This document shows positions 10,314-19,063 of a stretch of DNA of 64,000 nucleotides, piece after piece. The notes below the pieces were generated by a model that ran no database searches, had not been told where the DNA came from, and saw only the letters and a list, made by a program, of their open reading frames with translations. Numbering within the stretch: the stretch's first letter is position 1; every line of letters begins with the position of its first letter. The translations under genes were made by a program, and so were the position numbers. This stretch comes from Ignavibacteriales bacterium (GTDB lineage Bacteria; Bacteroidota; Ignavibacteria; Ignavibacteriales; Ignavibacteriaceae), in contig JADJNX010000001.1 in the NCBI GenBank assembly GCA_016714125.1, forward strand, positions 372,001 to 436,000. The letters are read 5' to 3'.

Positions 10314-12373
10314 TATTTTTTCTCCGGATTATTTCTTTTTAATATCATTAAGGTGATATCGTCATGTTGGGGTTTTGTTCCGGCAAATTCTGTCAGATCA
10401 CTTATAATCTTAAGTGCCAGTTCGTTCATCCCGATATCTTCATTACTTGAAACAAGCGATTTTAACCTCTCTGTTCCAAAATCTTTCATTTGTTCGTTTT
10501 TCATCTCATTAACACCATCGGTGTAGAGTACAATACTCTCATCTTCTTTAAGGATGAACTTCTCTTCTACTAATTTTTCGCCGAATAGTTCCGTATAATT
10601 CATCCCAAGACCAAACCCCGAAGGCACTCTTTCGATGATCCCCTCAGCAGTTTTGTGAAGTACGGGACAATGTCCTGCCCGTGCTATTATAACTTCCCCC
10701 GTTTTTGGATTAAAAGTACCAAAAACAGCGGTACTGAAAACTCTTCTGTCGAGAATTCTTTTCAGGACATAATTTGCCTCAACCAAAATTTCTTTTGGAC
10801 TCCATTTAACAGTGGAGAACGATTCCAAAATCCCTTTTAACTCTGCCATCACAAAAGCTGCTGATATACCCTTCCCCGATACATCCGCTATTACAAACCC
10901 TGTGATCCCATTTGGAAGTGTGAAAAAATCGTAATAATCGCCACCAACTTCAAAAGCCGGAATAAAAACCGCTGCCACTTCATAATTTTCAAATACAGGA
11001 AGTTTTTCCGGCAAAATCTTTTGTTGCATCTCCCTGGCGACATCAAATTCTTTTTCGAGACGCTCTTTTTCTATCGACTCTTTAAGCAGATAAGAGTTCT
11101 CGATTGCAACCGAAGCATAATCAGCAAATGTCTGAATGATGTTTTTTTCCTCATCATCATATTCCACCGCATCTTTTTTCAACAAAACAAGTATCCCGTG
11201 ACATTTTGAGTAGGATACCATCGGAACAAGATAAACAATGGCATACTGCTCATCAGTTATTTCGCTTCTGTAAAACTCTTTTAAATCACCCATTACAATT
11301 TTTTTGACGGTCGTAAGATCCTGCTTCTTACGAATAAAATTGGTGATCTTCTCCGAAGTTACAAAGCCCGTCCCTTTTATCCCCTCCACCCTGTTCGTCC
11401 CGCTGAAGAGTATCAACCAGGAAGCATCTGCCCCCGAAACATCAGCACCCAACTCTGAGATAGTATCAGAGAGTTCTTTTGGATCAAATACCTGATTAAT
11501 CAGTTTACTGAAATATTGAAGAGACGAAATCTCTTTTGTCCGCCTGTCAAATGCTTCCGCGGTAGGAAGGTGGAACAAAGTAGTAAAAAATAAAACGCTA
11601 AAATAGATTATTCCATAAACGGTCATAATATTATTGAAGCGGTAAAATGAGTGTGAGAAACCACTTAGCAAATTGTAATAGGTCGAGTCGTTTGGATTCA
11701 TCGCAAGATAAAAAATATGCATCCCAATCAACAAAACCGAAATTAAAAGCAATTGCCTTTTCTGTTTCTTTTTAAGAAAAGCAATCCAGGATATTTTCAG
11801 GCTGTTCATAAAAATCAGGATTGTTGCCACCACATAAAAGGTGATTGTGAGAAACTCCATCGATTCGTATTCCTTTGTCCCCAGAAAGGATGTAAAGGAA
11901 GCTAATGCAATAAAGATGAGCATTGCGTTAAAGTAGATGTTCAGATTTTTGCTTTGTTTCAGGAAAAAGAGATGTCTGAAAATTACGAGGGAGGCTACTG
12001 ATAAAATTATCGTTGCTGCATTAAAAATAAAGATCAGGGGAAGCAGTTCAAGACTAATGGTTTTGCCATAATCGATGTTTGAAACCGGGAAAAGACTCTC
12101 AATTGAGTTAAAAAGCAACTTGAGAAATATCCCGGAGAAGACCAACACGAGCATCGAAGTAACCAACCAGGTTGGGAGCATTTTTACGCTGGATGTGACC
12201 TTGATCGATTCGGAGACCAATAGAAAAAGAATCAACACCGAAAACGATTCGAGTATCAGGATTGAACCTGTATCGTTACCGGAGATGAAGATTGTTCTAA
12301 GTATGCTTAATGCAATAAACCCGGCAACACCAAGGGCTAAATACCGGTTTTTAATAAATGTGGAGATTTGCAA
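10313..12373 (-). CDS. Membrane GAF-SpoIIE serine phosphatase (RsbU-type)
   Basis: This third phosphatase of the locus is the first gene of the operon. Residues 1-270 contain seven or more hydrophobic helices, followed by a GAF domain (about 280-430) and a SpoIIE/PP2C domain (about 465-686). The catalytic domain has 'GGDYYDFF', 'VIADVSGKGISAAFVM' and the terminal 'QHDDITLMIL' metal-ligand motif. A helical linker ('KERLEKEFDVAREMQQKIL') joins sensor and phosphatase, as in other RsbU proteins. It has no PDZ domain, unlike the 845-residue protein, so the two membrane phosphatases probably read different signals. The neighbouring RsbV is the expected substrate. Confidence 0.92.
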   Translation of the reverse strand: MQISTFIKNRYLALGVAGFIALSILRTIFISGNDTGSILILESFSVLILFLLVSESIKVTSSVKMLPTWLVTSMLVLVFSGIFLKLLFNSIESLFPVSNIDYGKTISLELLPLIFIFNAATIILSVASLVIFRHLFFLKQSKNLNIYFNAMLIFIALASFTSFLGTKEYESMEFLTITFYVVATILIFMNSLKISWIAFLKKKQKRQLLLISVLLIGMHIFYLAMNPNDSTYYNLLSGFSHSFYRFNNIMTVYGIIYFSVLFFTTLFHLPTAEAFDRRTKEISSLQYFSKLINQVFDPKELSDTISELGADVSGADASWLILFSGTNRVEGIKGTGFVTSEKITNFIRKKQDLTTVKKIVMGDLKEFYRSEITDEQYAIVYLVPMVSYSKCHGILVLLKKDAVEYDDEEKNIIQTFADYASVAIENSYLLKESIEKERLEKEFDVAREMQQKILPEKLPVFENYEVAAVFIPAFEVGGDYYDFFTLPNGITGFVIADVSGKGISAAFVMAELKGILESFSTVKWSPKEILVEANYVLKRILDRRVFSTAVFGTFNPKTGEVIIARAGHCPVLHKTAEGIIERVPSGFGLGMNYTELFGEKLVEEKFILKEDESIVLYTDGVNEMKNEQMKDFGTERLKSLVSSNEDIGMNELALKIISDLTEFAGTKPQHDDITLMILKRNNPEKK

Positions 12374-12552
12374 ATTTGCTCTATAATTATTTTACTGTAT
12401 TTGGTGAATAAAATACCAAAAAAGGAAATCTCTACAAAATAATCATTGATAAAAGGAAATATTGAGGGATGGGTTAATCCTTTTAGGTGGAAAAATGGTG
12501 ATATGGGTTAATCCTCTTTTCATCCTCTTGGTCGATTGTCTTCCCACCCCCT

Positions 12553-12603
12553 GTGATATATATTGCCATGTGATTAAAGTGAAATCCTTAAGGTATATAT
12601 CAC
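12553..12603. promoter_or_regulatory. Long-spaced dyad between the phosphatase operon and the PRC gene
   Basis: GTGATATATA (12553-12562) and its exact reverse complement TATATATCAC (12594-12603) flank 31 bases upstream of the ATG at 12631. In addition 'ATGGGTTAATCC' occurs at 12469 and 12503. These could be regulator sites for the divergent genes; no function is shown. Otherwise 12374-12630 has no gene that I can support. Confidence 0.25.
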
Positions 12604-12630
12604 TAACGAGCATTAAAACCGGAGTCAATA

Positions 12631-13347
12631 ATGGAAAGAAGTTTGAACGGTCTGATTGGTTATTCAATCATGGCAAAGGATGGAGAACTTGGGAAAGTTG
12701 CCGAGTTCTATTTTGATGATAAAAATTGGTTGGTCCGCTATCTGGTGGTCGAAACGGGAAACTGGTTTTTTAATAAAAAAGTATTGTTACCCCACAAAGT
12801 TTTGGGGTCAGTTGACTGGGAAAAGGAAACATTTCATGTTAACCTTACAACCAAACAGGTTGCAGACAGTCCGGACGTTGAAACAAAACTGACTGTTTCA
12901 CGCCAGCACGAAATGGAACTCTTCTCCTACTACGCGCTCCCCTATTATTGGAGTGATCTGGCAATAACGGCACCTATTATCAACCTCCAACCCGATCCGA
13001 TAATGGATGAGGATGGAAAAGTGATCCCTCCACCAAAAAAGAATCCCCACTTGTGCAGTTCTGAAATAGTTGATGGTTTCCATATTCAGACAAACGAAGG
13101 TGCTATTGGTCATTTGGCTGATTTTTTACTCGATGATGATACATGGACAATAAACTTCCTGGTTGTCAACAAACACAATTGGCTTCCTGAAGAAAAGATG
13201 TTGCTCTCACCAAAATGGGTTGATCATATTGATTGGGATGAATCAAATATTTATGTTGACCTCTCAAAAGAAACGATAAAAAACAGTCCCGAATTCGACC
13301 CAATCCAGACGATCGGCACAGACTTTCAGGATCCAAAAAAAGTTTAA
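12631..13347 (+). CDS. Double PRC-barrel domain protein
   Basis: This 238-residue protein has two PRC-barrel-like repeats (about 1-85 and about 135-225). Each has the pattern 'G..GKVAEFYFDD..W.VRYLVV..GNW' and 'G.IGHLADFLLDDDTWTINFLVV'. PRC-barrels occur in RimM, photosynthetic reaction-centre H subunits and many stress proteins; they serve as binding or assembly domains. No signal peptide or membrane helix is seen, so it is probably cytoplasmic. The GT4 gene starts 55 bases downstream on the same strand, which suggests co-transcription with the sugar-metabolism pair. Its actual role is unknown. Confidence 0.88.
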   Translation: MERSLNGLIGYSIMAKDGELGKVAEFYFDDKNWLVRYLVVETGNWFFNKKVLLPHKVLGSVDWEKETFHVNLTTKQVADSPDVETKLTVSRQHEMELFSYYALPYYWSDLAITAPIINLQPDPIMDEDGKVIPPPKKNPHLCSSEIVDGFHIQTNEGAIGHLADFLLDDDTWTINFLVVNKHNWLPEEKMLLSPKWVDHIDWDESNIYVDLSKETIKNSPEFDPIQTIGTDFQDPKKV

Positions 13348-13401
13348 AATCGTGAAATATCTTTTTGACAATTATTTCATCGATTAAAGGAATTTAACAT
13401 T

Positions 13402-15684
13402 GTGGTAAAAATATTATCAACTTCAACAATTAACCATATTGCTTTCATCGGCAATTATGAGCCTCGACAGTGTGGTATTGCCACTTTTACGACTGATCTT
13501 TGTGAGTCGATATCCAGCTATTATCCTGAAACATCGTGCATAGCCATTCCGGTTAATGATGTGGTTGAAGGTTATGACTACCCCTCACGGGTTCGATTCG
13601 AACTTCAAGAAAAGGATATAGACACATATCTGACAGCAGCCGATTTTTTAAATATCTATGATGTTGATGTTGTTTGTCTTCAATTTGAGTATGGCATTTT
13701 TGGCGGAAAAGCTGGGCGACATATCATCCCGCTTCTTCGTGAATTACGCATGCCGGTTGTAACAACTTTACATACAATCTTAAAAAATCCCGATCCTGAT
13801 CAACTAAGTGTTTTGCAGGAGATAGCCTCCCTTTCCGAACGACTGATTGTGATGAGCGAAAAAGGAAGGCAATTCCTTGAGGAGATCTATAAGGTCCCAC
13901 CCGAAAAAATTGATATGATCCACCATGGGATTCCTGACATCCCGTTTGTTGATCCAAGTTTTAACAAAGATCTTTTTGGTGTGGAAGGTAAAACTGTAAT
14001 TCTGAGTTTTGGCCTCCTTTCTTCAAGTAAAGGAATTGAGACTGTAATCTCGGCTCTGCCTGAAATTATAAAATACCGCCCCGAGACAGTTTATATGGTT
14101 GTTGGAGCAACTCACCCTCATGTAATTCAAAATGAAGGAGAAACTTACCGTCTCTCACTTCAGAGGCTGGCAAAACAAAAAGGGGTGGAAAAGAATGTAA
14201 TTTTCTATAACCGTTTTGTGACGATTGACGAGTTGATTGAATTTATTGGGGCTGCTGATATCTATATTACCCCTTACCTGAACGAAGCTCAGATTACTTC
14301 TGGTACACTGGCTTATACGATGGGTGCCGGAAAGGCTGTGATCTCAACTCCTTATTGGTATGCAGAGGAATTACTCGCCGAGGGCAGAGGGGTAATAACT
14401 CCTTTCAAGGATTCTGATGCACTGGCAAAACAGGTAATTAATCTTCTCGATAATGAAGCTGAACGACATGCCATGCGGAAACGCGCTTATCTTTTTGGGC
14501 GGAAAATGATCTGGTCAGAGGTTGCTCAAAAATATATGGAAAGCTTCGAGAGAGCAAGATCGGAACGACGACACTTCATCCCGGCAGCATCAAAATTTAC
14601 ACATAAAGACAAACACCTGAGGGAATTGCCGCCAATCAAACTTGATCATTTTATCATTTTAACTGACGACACAGGCATATTCCAGCACGCACTTTTTACA
14701 GTTCCAAATTATGCCCATGGATATACAACCGATGACAATGCCAGAGCATTACTGGTAGCAAATCTGTTGGAACAATTGGGGATCAAGACAGTGAAGGACC
14801 TGACCTACAGGTATCTTGCATTCCTTGGTTATGCATTTAACGACCAAACAGGCAGATTTCGGAATTTTATGGATTATCAACGACGATGGTTGGAAGATAC
14901 GGGTTCGGAAGACAGTCTGGGGCGTTCCCTTTTAGCTTTGGGAACCTGGTTAAGGCACTCAAATACAGCAGTGCAAAGCAATACCGCAGGATGGTTGTAC
15001 GAACAGACTCTCCCTGCAATTCTTGCCACTACCAGCCCAAGGGCCTGGGCATTTTCTCTTATAGGGATTTATGAATATCTACAAAAATTTGCAGGTGACA
15101 GAAGAGCCAACAATGTGAGAGATGAACTTGCACAACGGATTTTTACTCTCTACAAACAAAATTCATCCAAAAAATGGAGATGGTTCGAACAAGAACTTTC
15201 TTATTGCAATCCTGTTCTGTCACAGGCACTGATTCTTTCCGGCGTTTCGATGAAGGACAAAAAAATGCTTAAAGCAGGTATCGACTCGCTTACCTGGCTC
15301 GCAAATCTTCAACATTCAAAAGAGGGATATTTTGTTCCGATAGGATCGAATGGATTTTATAAACGGGGAGGTGAATGTGCTCGCTTCGATCAACAGCCGG
15401 TTGAAGCTCAGGCAATGATCTCCGCATCAATAGCAGCCTTTGATGCCACGGGTGATCCAAAATGGAAAGAAGAAGCATTTAATGCATTTGAGTGGTTTTT
15501 AGGTAATAATGACTTAAATCTTATGATCTATGACCCAATAACGGGCGGTTGCAGAGATGGATTACATCCCGATCGGGTAAATGAAAATCAAGGTTCAGAA
15601 TCAACTCTGGCATATCTCCAGGCTTTATTGGAACTGCGGTTATTTAATCAGTCACAATTATTATTGGAAGCAACAACATCATGA
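13402..15684 (+). CDS. GT4 glycosyltransferase with C-terminal alpha/alpha-barrel-like domain
   Basis: This predicted retaining glycosyltransferase uses a nucleotide-sugar donor. Residues 1-390 form the GT-B fold of family 4: N-terminal 'PRQCGIATFTTDL' glycine-rich loop, 'TTLHTIL' acceptor-domain motif, and the donor-site segment 'AYTMGAGKAVISTPYWYAEE'. Residues 410-760 are helical with 'YTTDDNARALLVANLLEQL' and resemble (alpha/alpha) barrel sugar enzymes, a domain arrangement that recurs beside GH130 genes. GTG start at 13402, with AAAGG about 12 bases upstream. It overlaps the GH130 start by 4 bases, so the two products probably work on the same mannose-containing glycan; that link is inference. 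Confidence 0.85.
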   Translation: MVKILSTSTINHIAFIGNYEPRQCGIATFTTDLCESISSYYPETSCIAIPVNDVVEGYDYPSRVRFELQEKDIDTYLTAADFLNIYDVDVVCLQFEYGIFGGKAGRHIIPLLRELRMPVVTTLHTILKNPDPDQLSVLQEIASLSERLIVMSEKGRQFLEEIYKVPPEKIDMIHHGIPDIPFVDPSFNKDLFGVEGKTVILSFGLLSSSKGIETVISALPEIIKYRPETVYMVVGATHPHVIQNEGETYRLSLQRLAKQKGVEKNVIFYNRFVTIDELIEFIGAADIYITPYLNEAQITSGTLAYTMGAGKAVISTPYWYAEELLAEGRGVITPFKDSDALAKQVINLLDNEAERHAMRKRAYLFGRKMIWSEVAQKYMESFERARSERRHFIPAASKFTHKDKHLRELPPIKLDHFIILTDDTGIFQHALFTVPNYAHGYTTDDNARALLVANLLEQLGIKTVKDLTYRYLAFLGYAFNDQTGRFRNFMDYQRRWLEDTGSEDSLGRSLLALGTWLRHSNTAVQSNTAGWLYEQTLPAILATTSPRAWAFSLIGIYEYLQKFAGDRRANNVRDELAQRIFTLYKQNSSKKWRWFEQELSYCNPVLSQALILSGVSMKDKKMLKAGIDSLTWLANLQHSKEGYFVPIGSNGFYKRGGECARFDQQPVEAQAMISASIAAFDATGDPKWKEEAFNAFEWFLGNNDLNLMIYDPITGGCRDGLHPDRVNENQGSESTLAYLQALLELRLFNQSQLLLEATTS

Positions 15685-16627
15685 ATAATCAGTATGCAGT
15701 TCTTTTTCACAGGAACAAGCTTAATCCTATTTTAACTGCCAATAACTGGCCATATCCAATAAATTCTGTTTTTAATGCGGGAGCAACCCTGCTTAAAGAC
15801 GGTACTACGCTACTTCTTTGCCGTGTTGAGGAGAGATCAGGCATTTCTCACTTTTGTGTTGCAAAGTCGGCGAATGGTGTTGATGGTTGGATAATTGACA
15901 AAAAGCCGACACTTCGACCCGATCCTGATAAGTTTCCCGAAGAATTATGGGGTATTGAAGACCCAAGGATAACTTATGTGCCTGAACTTAAAAAATATGT
16001 TATTGTTTATACAGCTTACACCCGGGATGGTCCGGGGGTTGCGCTTGCGCAGACCGAAGACTTTATAACATTTGAGAGGTTTGGTGTTATCATGCCTCCT
16101 GATGATAAGGATGCTGCGCTGTTACCCAGGAGAATTAATGGCTCCTGGGCAATGATCCATCGTCCCGTTAGTGCCCCGAGGGCACATATGTGGATTTCGT
16201 ATTCACCCGATCTGAGAAACTGGGGAGAGCATACACTGATGATGAATGCACGGAAAGGTGCATGGTGGGATGCTAACAAGATCGGTCTCTCTCCCCGCCG
16301 ATAGAGACTCCTGAAGGATGGCTCCTTATATACCACGGTGTTAAACTTTCGTGCGGGGGTTGTATTTATAGACTCGGATTGGCTCTTTTTGACCTGGAGA
16401 AACCTGAAATCTGCCTTAAAAGAGGGAGAGAATGGATATTCGCGCCTGAAGAGCCATATGAGCTTAATGGTGATGTTGGTAATGTTGTTTTCCCTTGCGG
16501 TTATACTCTTGCAAAGGATGGCGACACTCTCAATATTTACTATGGAGCGGCTGATACCTGTATCGGTCTTGCTACTGCCAGTCTTAGTGAATTACTGGAT
16601 TGGCTCGATAAAAATTGTGAAGAATAG
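15681..16627 (+). CDS. GH130 family beta-mannoside phosphorylase/hydrolase (one-base frameshift)
   Basis: GH130 enzymes phosphorolyse or hydrolyse beta-mannosides using a single Asp in a five-bladed propeller. The motif 'WGIEDPRITYV' near residues 92-102 carries that Asp, and 'GAWWDANKIG' follows near residue 195. The first frame stops at 16304. Adding one C to the C4 run at 16293-16296 restores 'GLSPPPIETPEGWLLIYHG', a hallmark of the family, and the frame continues to 16627 for 315 residues. It overlaps the GT4 gene by 4 bases, consistent with coupled translation. Whether it is a phosphorylase or a mannosidase cannot be decided by eye. Confidence 0.88.
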
Positions 16628-16633
16628 TGGCGG

Positions 16634-17325
16634 TTAGATAACCACAGGTTTTTTATCTTTTTTCGGTTTGACTGGTTTAAATTCTTCTCGGAATTTTTTC
16701 ATCTCTTCGCGAAACTTTTTCATCTCTTCGTTGAATTCTTTAAATTCTCCATCGAAGTTTTGAAACGGCATGTTGAAGTTGAAGAGTGTGTCTTTTCCAT
16801 TGAACTTAAATATCATGAGAGAGTCAAGTCCCTTAACATCGAGATTTTTTGGAACGACTATCTTAAAATTGGCACTGTCTTTCCCAGGGAAGTTCATGTC
16901 GAAGTTGAAACCATCTGTGGTGTCAAACTTGAATTCGATAAACTTGTCATGACCGAGTGAGTCAAATTTCATGTCAAAACTGAGTCCCCTGCCATTTGGG
17001 AATTCCCGCATCTCAAACTCAAAGTTCTTCATGCTGAGTTCTACCAAGGAGTCGATTCTCCCAAGTTCGATCATGGTTGGCATTTTATTTTCAAAGGCAA
17101 AGTCGGGGATGTCAAATTTTATAAAATTGGTATCAACAAAGACTTTAAATTTTTTGGTTTTTGATGAATCTCCAAGTTTACCGTGGAATCCGCCATATTT
17201 CTGTTTTTTCGGGGCAAGTTTTACCTGGGTGTTTTTAAGGATGTTAACTTTGTTAACAACAGGGATATTATAAGACGGATCCTGACTGTCCACTCTGATT
17301 GAGGTAACAAATACTGTGTCGGGAT
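16634..17325 (-). CDS. Probable C-terminal continuation of the anti-sigma factor gene
   Basis: The open frame from about 17325 to 16634 has no good start: the only early candidate is a GTG at 17293 with no ribosome-binding site. In frame upstream it reads 'INPDTVFVTSIRVD' and begins exactly where the anti-sigma frame ends with 'EESLYA'. One extra base would join them as 'SLYAINPDTVFVTS', giving a single 513-residue protein. The 219-residue part is rich in alternating Phe/Asp strands ('FDMNFPGKDSANFKIVV') and ends in a charged repeat 'EEMKKFREEMKKFREEF'. No family is recognised. It could alternatively be a separate small gene. Confidence 0.55.
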
Positions 17326-18174
17326 TTATGCATACAAAGATTCTTCAGTGTCGGCAAAATCCACCGATGCAAATGCGGGCATCGATTCCATTAATCCGGC
17401 AGGCATGGCTCTGGCAAAAGTTTTGTTTTCAGCAGCAATCGCAAGTATTTCAGCTTTTAATGCAATATTATAATTCCAAAGGTTTGCATTAACGGCAACG
17501 GTGTTGTTGTCGTTTACAAGGATGGAACCCCGAATCTTATCTTCATATTTTTTTAACACATTGTTCAGCTTAATTTGCTGTGCCTGATCAAGATCGAGTT
17601 TTTCAGTAAACTCTTTGAGACTCATTATACTGTCCCCAAGGGAGGATTGTCTTATAGCAAATGAAGCACCGCTTGCCGATTCATCAAGACTGATAACATT
17701 TTTACCCCCACCGTCAATTGGAAGTACCTGACTGAAAGCAAAATTAAATATGTCATCTCTTGTAAGTTCATCTTCCTGGAAGTAGGGGCGAAGGTTTTTT
17801 GTATAAAAATCGATAATATTCCCTTTTTGTGTCTCAAAGAGATCATCCATAAATTCGGGACTGAGTTTAAAGAATGACATTAACACTACAGTAAGGACAA
17901 CAAGACCAAAGGCAGGTTTGTAAAACGTTTTTAATCCTCTTGCCTTTTTATTCTCTTTTTTAATGTACTCATTCAGTCTGGAGACAAAATAGTGGTCTTC
18001 CGGAAGTTTTGGAAGACTCTCCACCGTTTTTTTGAGATTTTTATATTCGTCAAATTTTTCTTTGAATGCGGGCGAATTTTGTATCTTTTCTTTATATATC
18101 GCCTCTTGATCTTCCCGCAGTTCTCCATCCGCCATAGCGGAAATATTCTCAAAATCTTTATCAAATTTTTTCAT
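17326..18174 (-). CDS. Membrane-bound anti-sigma factor
   Basis: This probable anti-sigma factor partners the ECF sigma factor whose gene overlaps it by 4 bases. The N-terminus carries 'ISAMADGELREDQEA' and a short helical domain like RseA-type anti-sigma domains, without the zinc HxxxCxxC motif. One transmembrane helix lies at about 88-107 ('FGLVVLTVVLMSFF'). The rest is predicted periplasmic and helical, with a spy/LTXXQ-like stretch 'LDLDQAQQIKLNNVLKKYEDKI'. The stop at 17326 may be caused by a one-base deletion, since the downstream frame reads naturally on. The periplasmic part would be the stress-sensing region. Confidence 0.8.
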   Translation of the reverse strand: MKKFDKDFENISAMADGELREDQEAIYKEKIQNSPAFKEKFDEYKNLKKTVESLPKLPEDHYFVSRLNEYIKKENKKARGLKTFYKPAFGLVVLTVVLMSFFKLSPEFMDDLFETQKGNIIDFYTKNLRPYFQEDELTRDDIFNFAFSQVLPIDGGGKNVISLDESASGASFAIRQSSLGDSIMSLKEFTEKLDLDQAQQIKLNNVLKKYEDKIRGSILVNDNNTVAVNANLWNYNIALKAEILAIAAENKTFARAMPAGLMESMPAFASVDFADTEESLYA

Positions 18175-18773
18175 AAAAGCTCCTCGCGCCAGGGCTGAAG
18201 CATCTTCTTCAGCGATTCTCTGGCTCTAAAAATTCTTGATTTGATGGTACCTATCTCACAGCCTGTTGCATCAGAAATCTCCTGATAACTCATGCCTTCA
18301 AAATCACGGAGTATCAAGGGTTCCTTTAACTTCCGGGGAAGCTTCGCAACAGCATCTCTTACCATTTCATTTACATCAAAGTTTTCCTTAAAACTACCCG
18401 GCTCAACGACGTTCTCTGTGTCATCACTGCTGAATGCCGAGAAAACCGACATTATCTTCTGCTTCCTGATGTGGTCACGAATTTTGTTGATTGTGATTGT
18501 GTATAACCAGGTGGTGAACTGGGATTGGAAGCGGAAGTGGGAGAGTTTCCTGTAAACCGAAAGGAATACTTCCTGACTGATATCATCAATCGATGAGGTC
18601 GCACCAAGGTTAAGATAGATAAGATTTCTTACCTTCTCTTTGTGGCGGTTTACGAGGTCATTAAAAGCCGTTTCCTCTCCCTCATTAAATGCTTTAATCA
18701 GGGAAAAATCGTCTTTCAGATTGAAGATGTTTTGTGCTTGCTGCATACCTTCATTAATTTCTTTTTCGTTCAT
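18171..18773 (-). CDS. ECF RNA polymerase sigma factor (sigma-24 family)
   Basis: This 200-residue alternative sigma factor has region 2 (about 25-95) with 'DDISQEVFLSVYRKL' and 'FTTWLYTITINKIRDHIRK'. Region 4 (about 135-195) has the helix-turn-helix 'MSYQEISDATGCEIGTIKSRIFRARE'. No region 3 is present, which defines the ECF type. It overlaps the anti-sigma gene by 4 bases (ATGA type), the classic arrangement that keeps the two proteins in balance. A palindrome about 90 bases upstream may take part in its control. Regulon unknown. Confidence 0.95.
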   Translation of the reverse strand: MNEKEINEGMQQAQNIFNLKDDFSLIKAFNEGEETAFNDLVNRHKEKVRNLIYLNLGATSSIDDISQEVFLSVYRKLSHFRFQSQFTTWLYTITINKIRDHIRKQKIMSVFSAFSSDDTENVVEPGSFKENFDVNEMVRDAVAKLPRKLKEPLILRDFEGMSYQEISDATGCEIGTIKSRIFRARESLKKMLQPWREELL

Positions 18774-18860
18774 AGCTTTTGACGGACTCCTTTTGATTTA
18801 AGTTCCACAAACTGACGAACTTTGTTATTCAACGAGAAAACAAAAATATGCAATTATAAA

Positions 18861-18873
18861 TTCACCGGGTGAA
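18861..18873. promoter_or_regulatory. TTCACCGGGTGAA palindrome upstream of the ECF sigma gene
   Basis: The 13-base inverted repeat TTCACC-G-GGTGAA lies about 90 bases before the sigma-factor start codon. Between it and the gene is TATTTTTG (minus strand), which fits the Bacteroidota -7 consensus TAnnTTTG. It could be an operator. Confidence 0.3.
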
Positions 18874-18950
18874 ATTATTTATGGGGTGTAAATTTTCAGG
18901 ATGGGTGGAACCGAACCATTCTGATATAATGAATCGATTGAATTAGAACA

Positions 18951-18983
18951 AAAAAAAGGCTGTCCATTTTCATGAACAGCCTT
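18951..18983 (-). terminator. Terminator after the giant surface protein gene
   Basis: Stem AAGGCTGT/ACAGCCTT; the A-run on the plus strand at 18951-18957 gives a U-tract on the minus-strand transcript, placing it correctly for the gene ending at 19064. Confidence 0.8.
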
Positions 18984-19063
18984 CAAATTTGAAAGTTACT
19001 TTTGGATCATTAAATCATTAATAATTGCATTTCCAAAATTTCTTTCTGAATATCCACCATTTA

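Noticed and set aside
13590..13610. GGTTCGATTCGAA as a tRNA T-arm
   Set aside because: It lies inside the GT4 coding region and no acceptor or anticodon stem fits around it.
17291..17293. GTG near 17293 as a genuine start
   Set aside because: No upstream Shine-Dalgarno-like sequence, and the frame is open further upstream with a natural join to the anti-sigma protein. Kept as a lower-confidence alternative.
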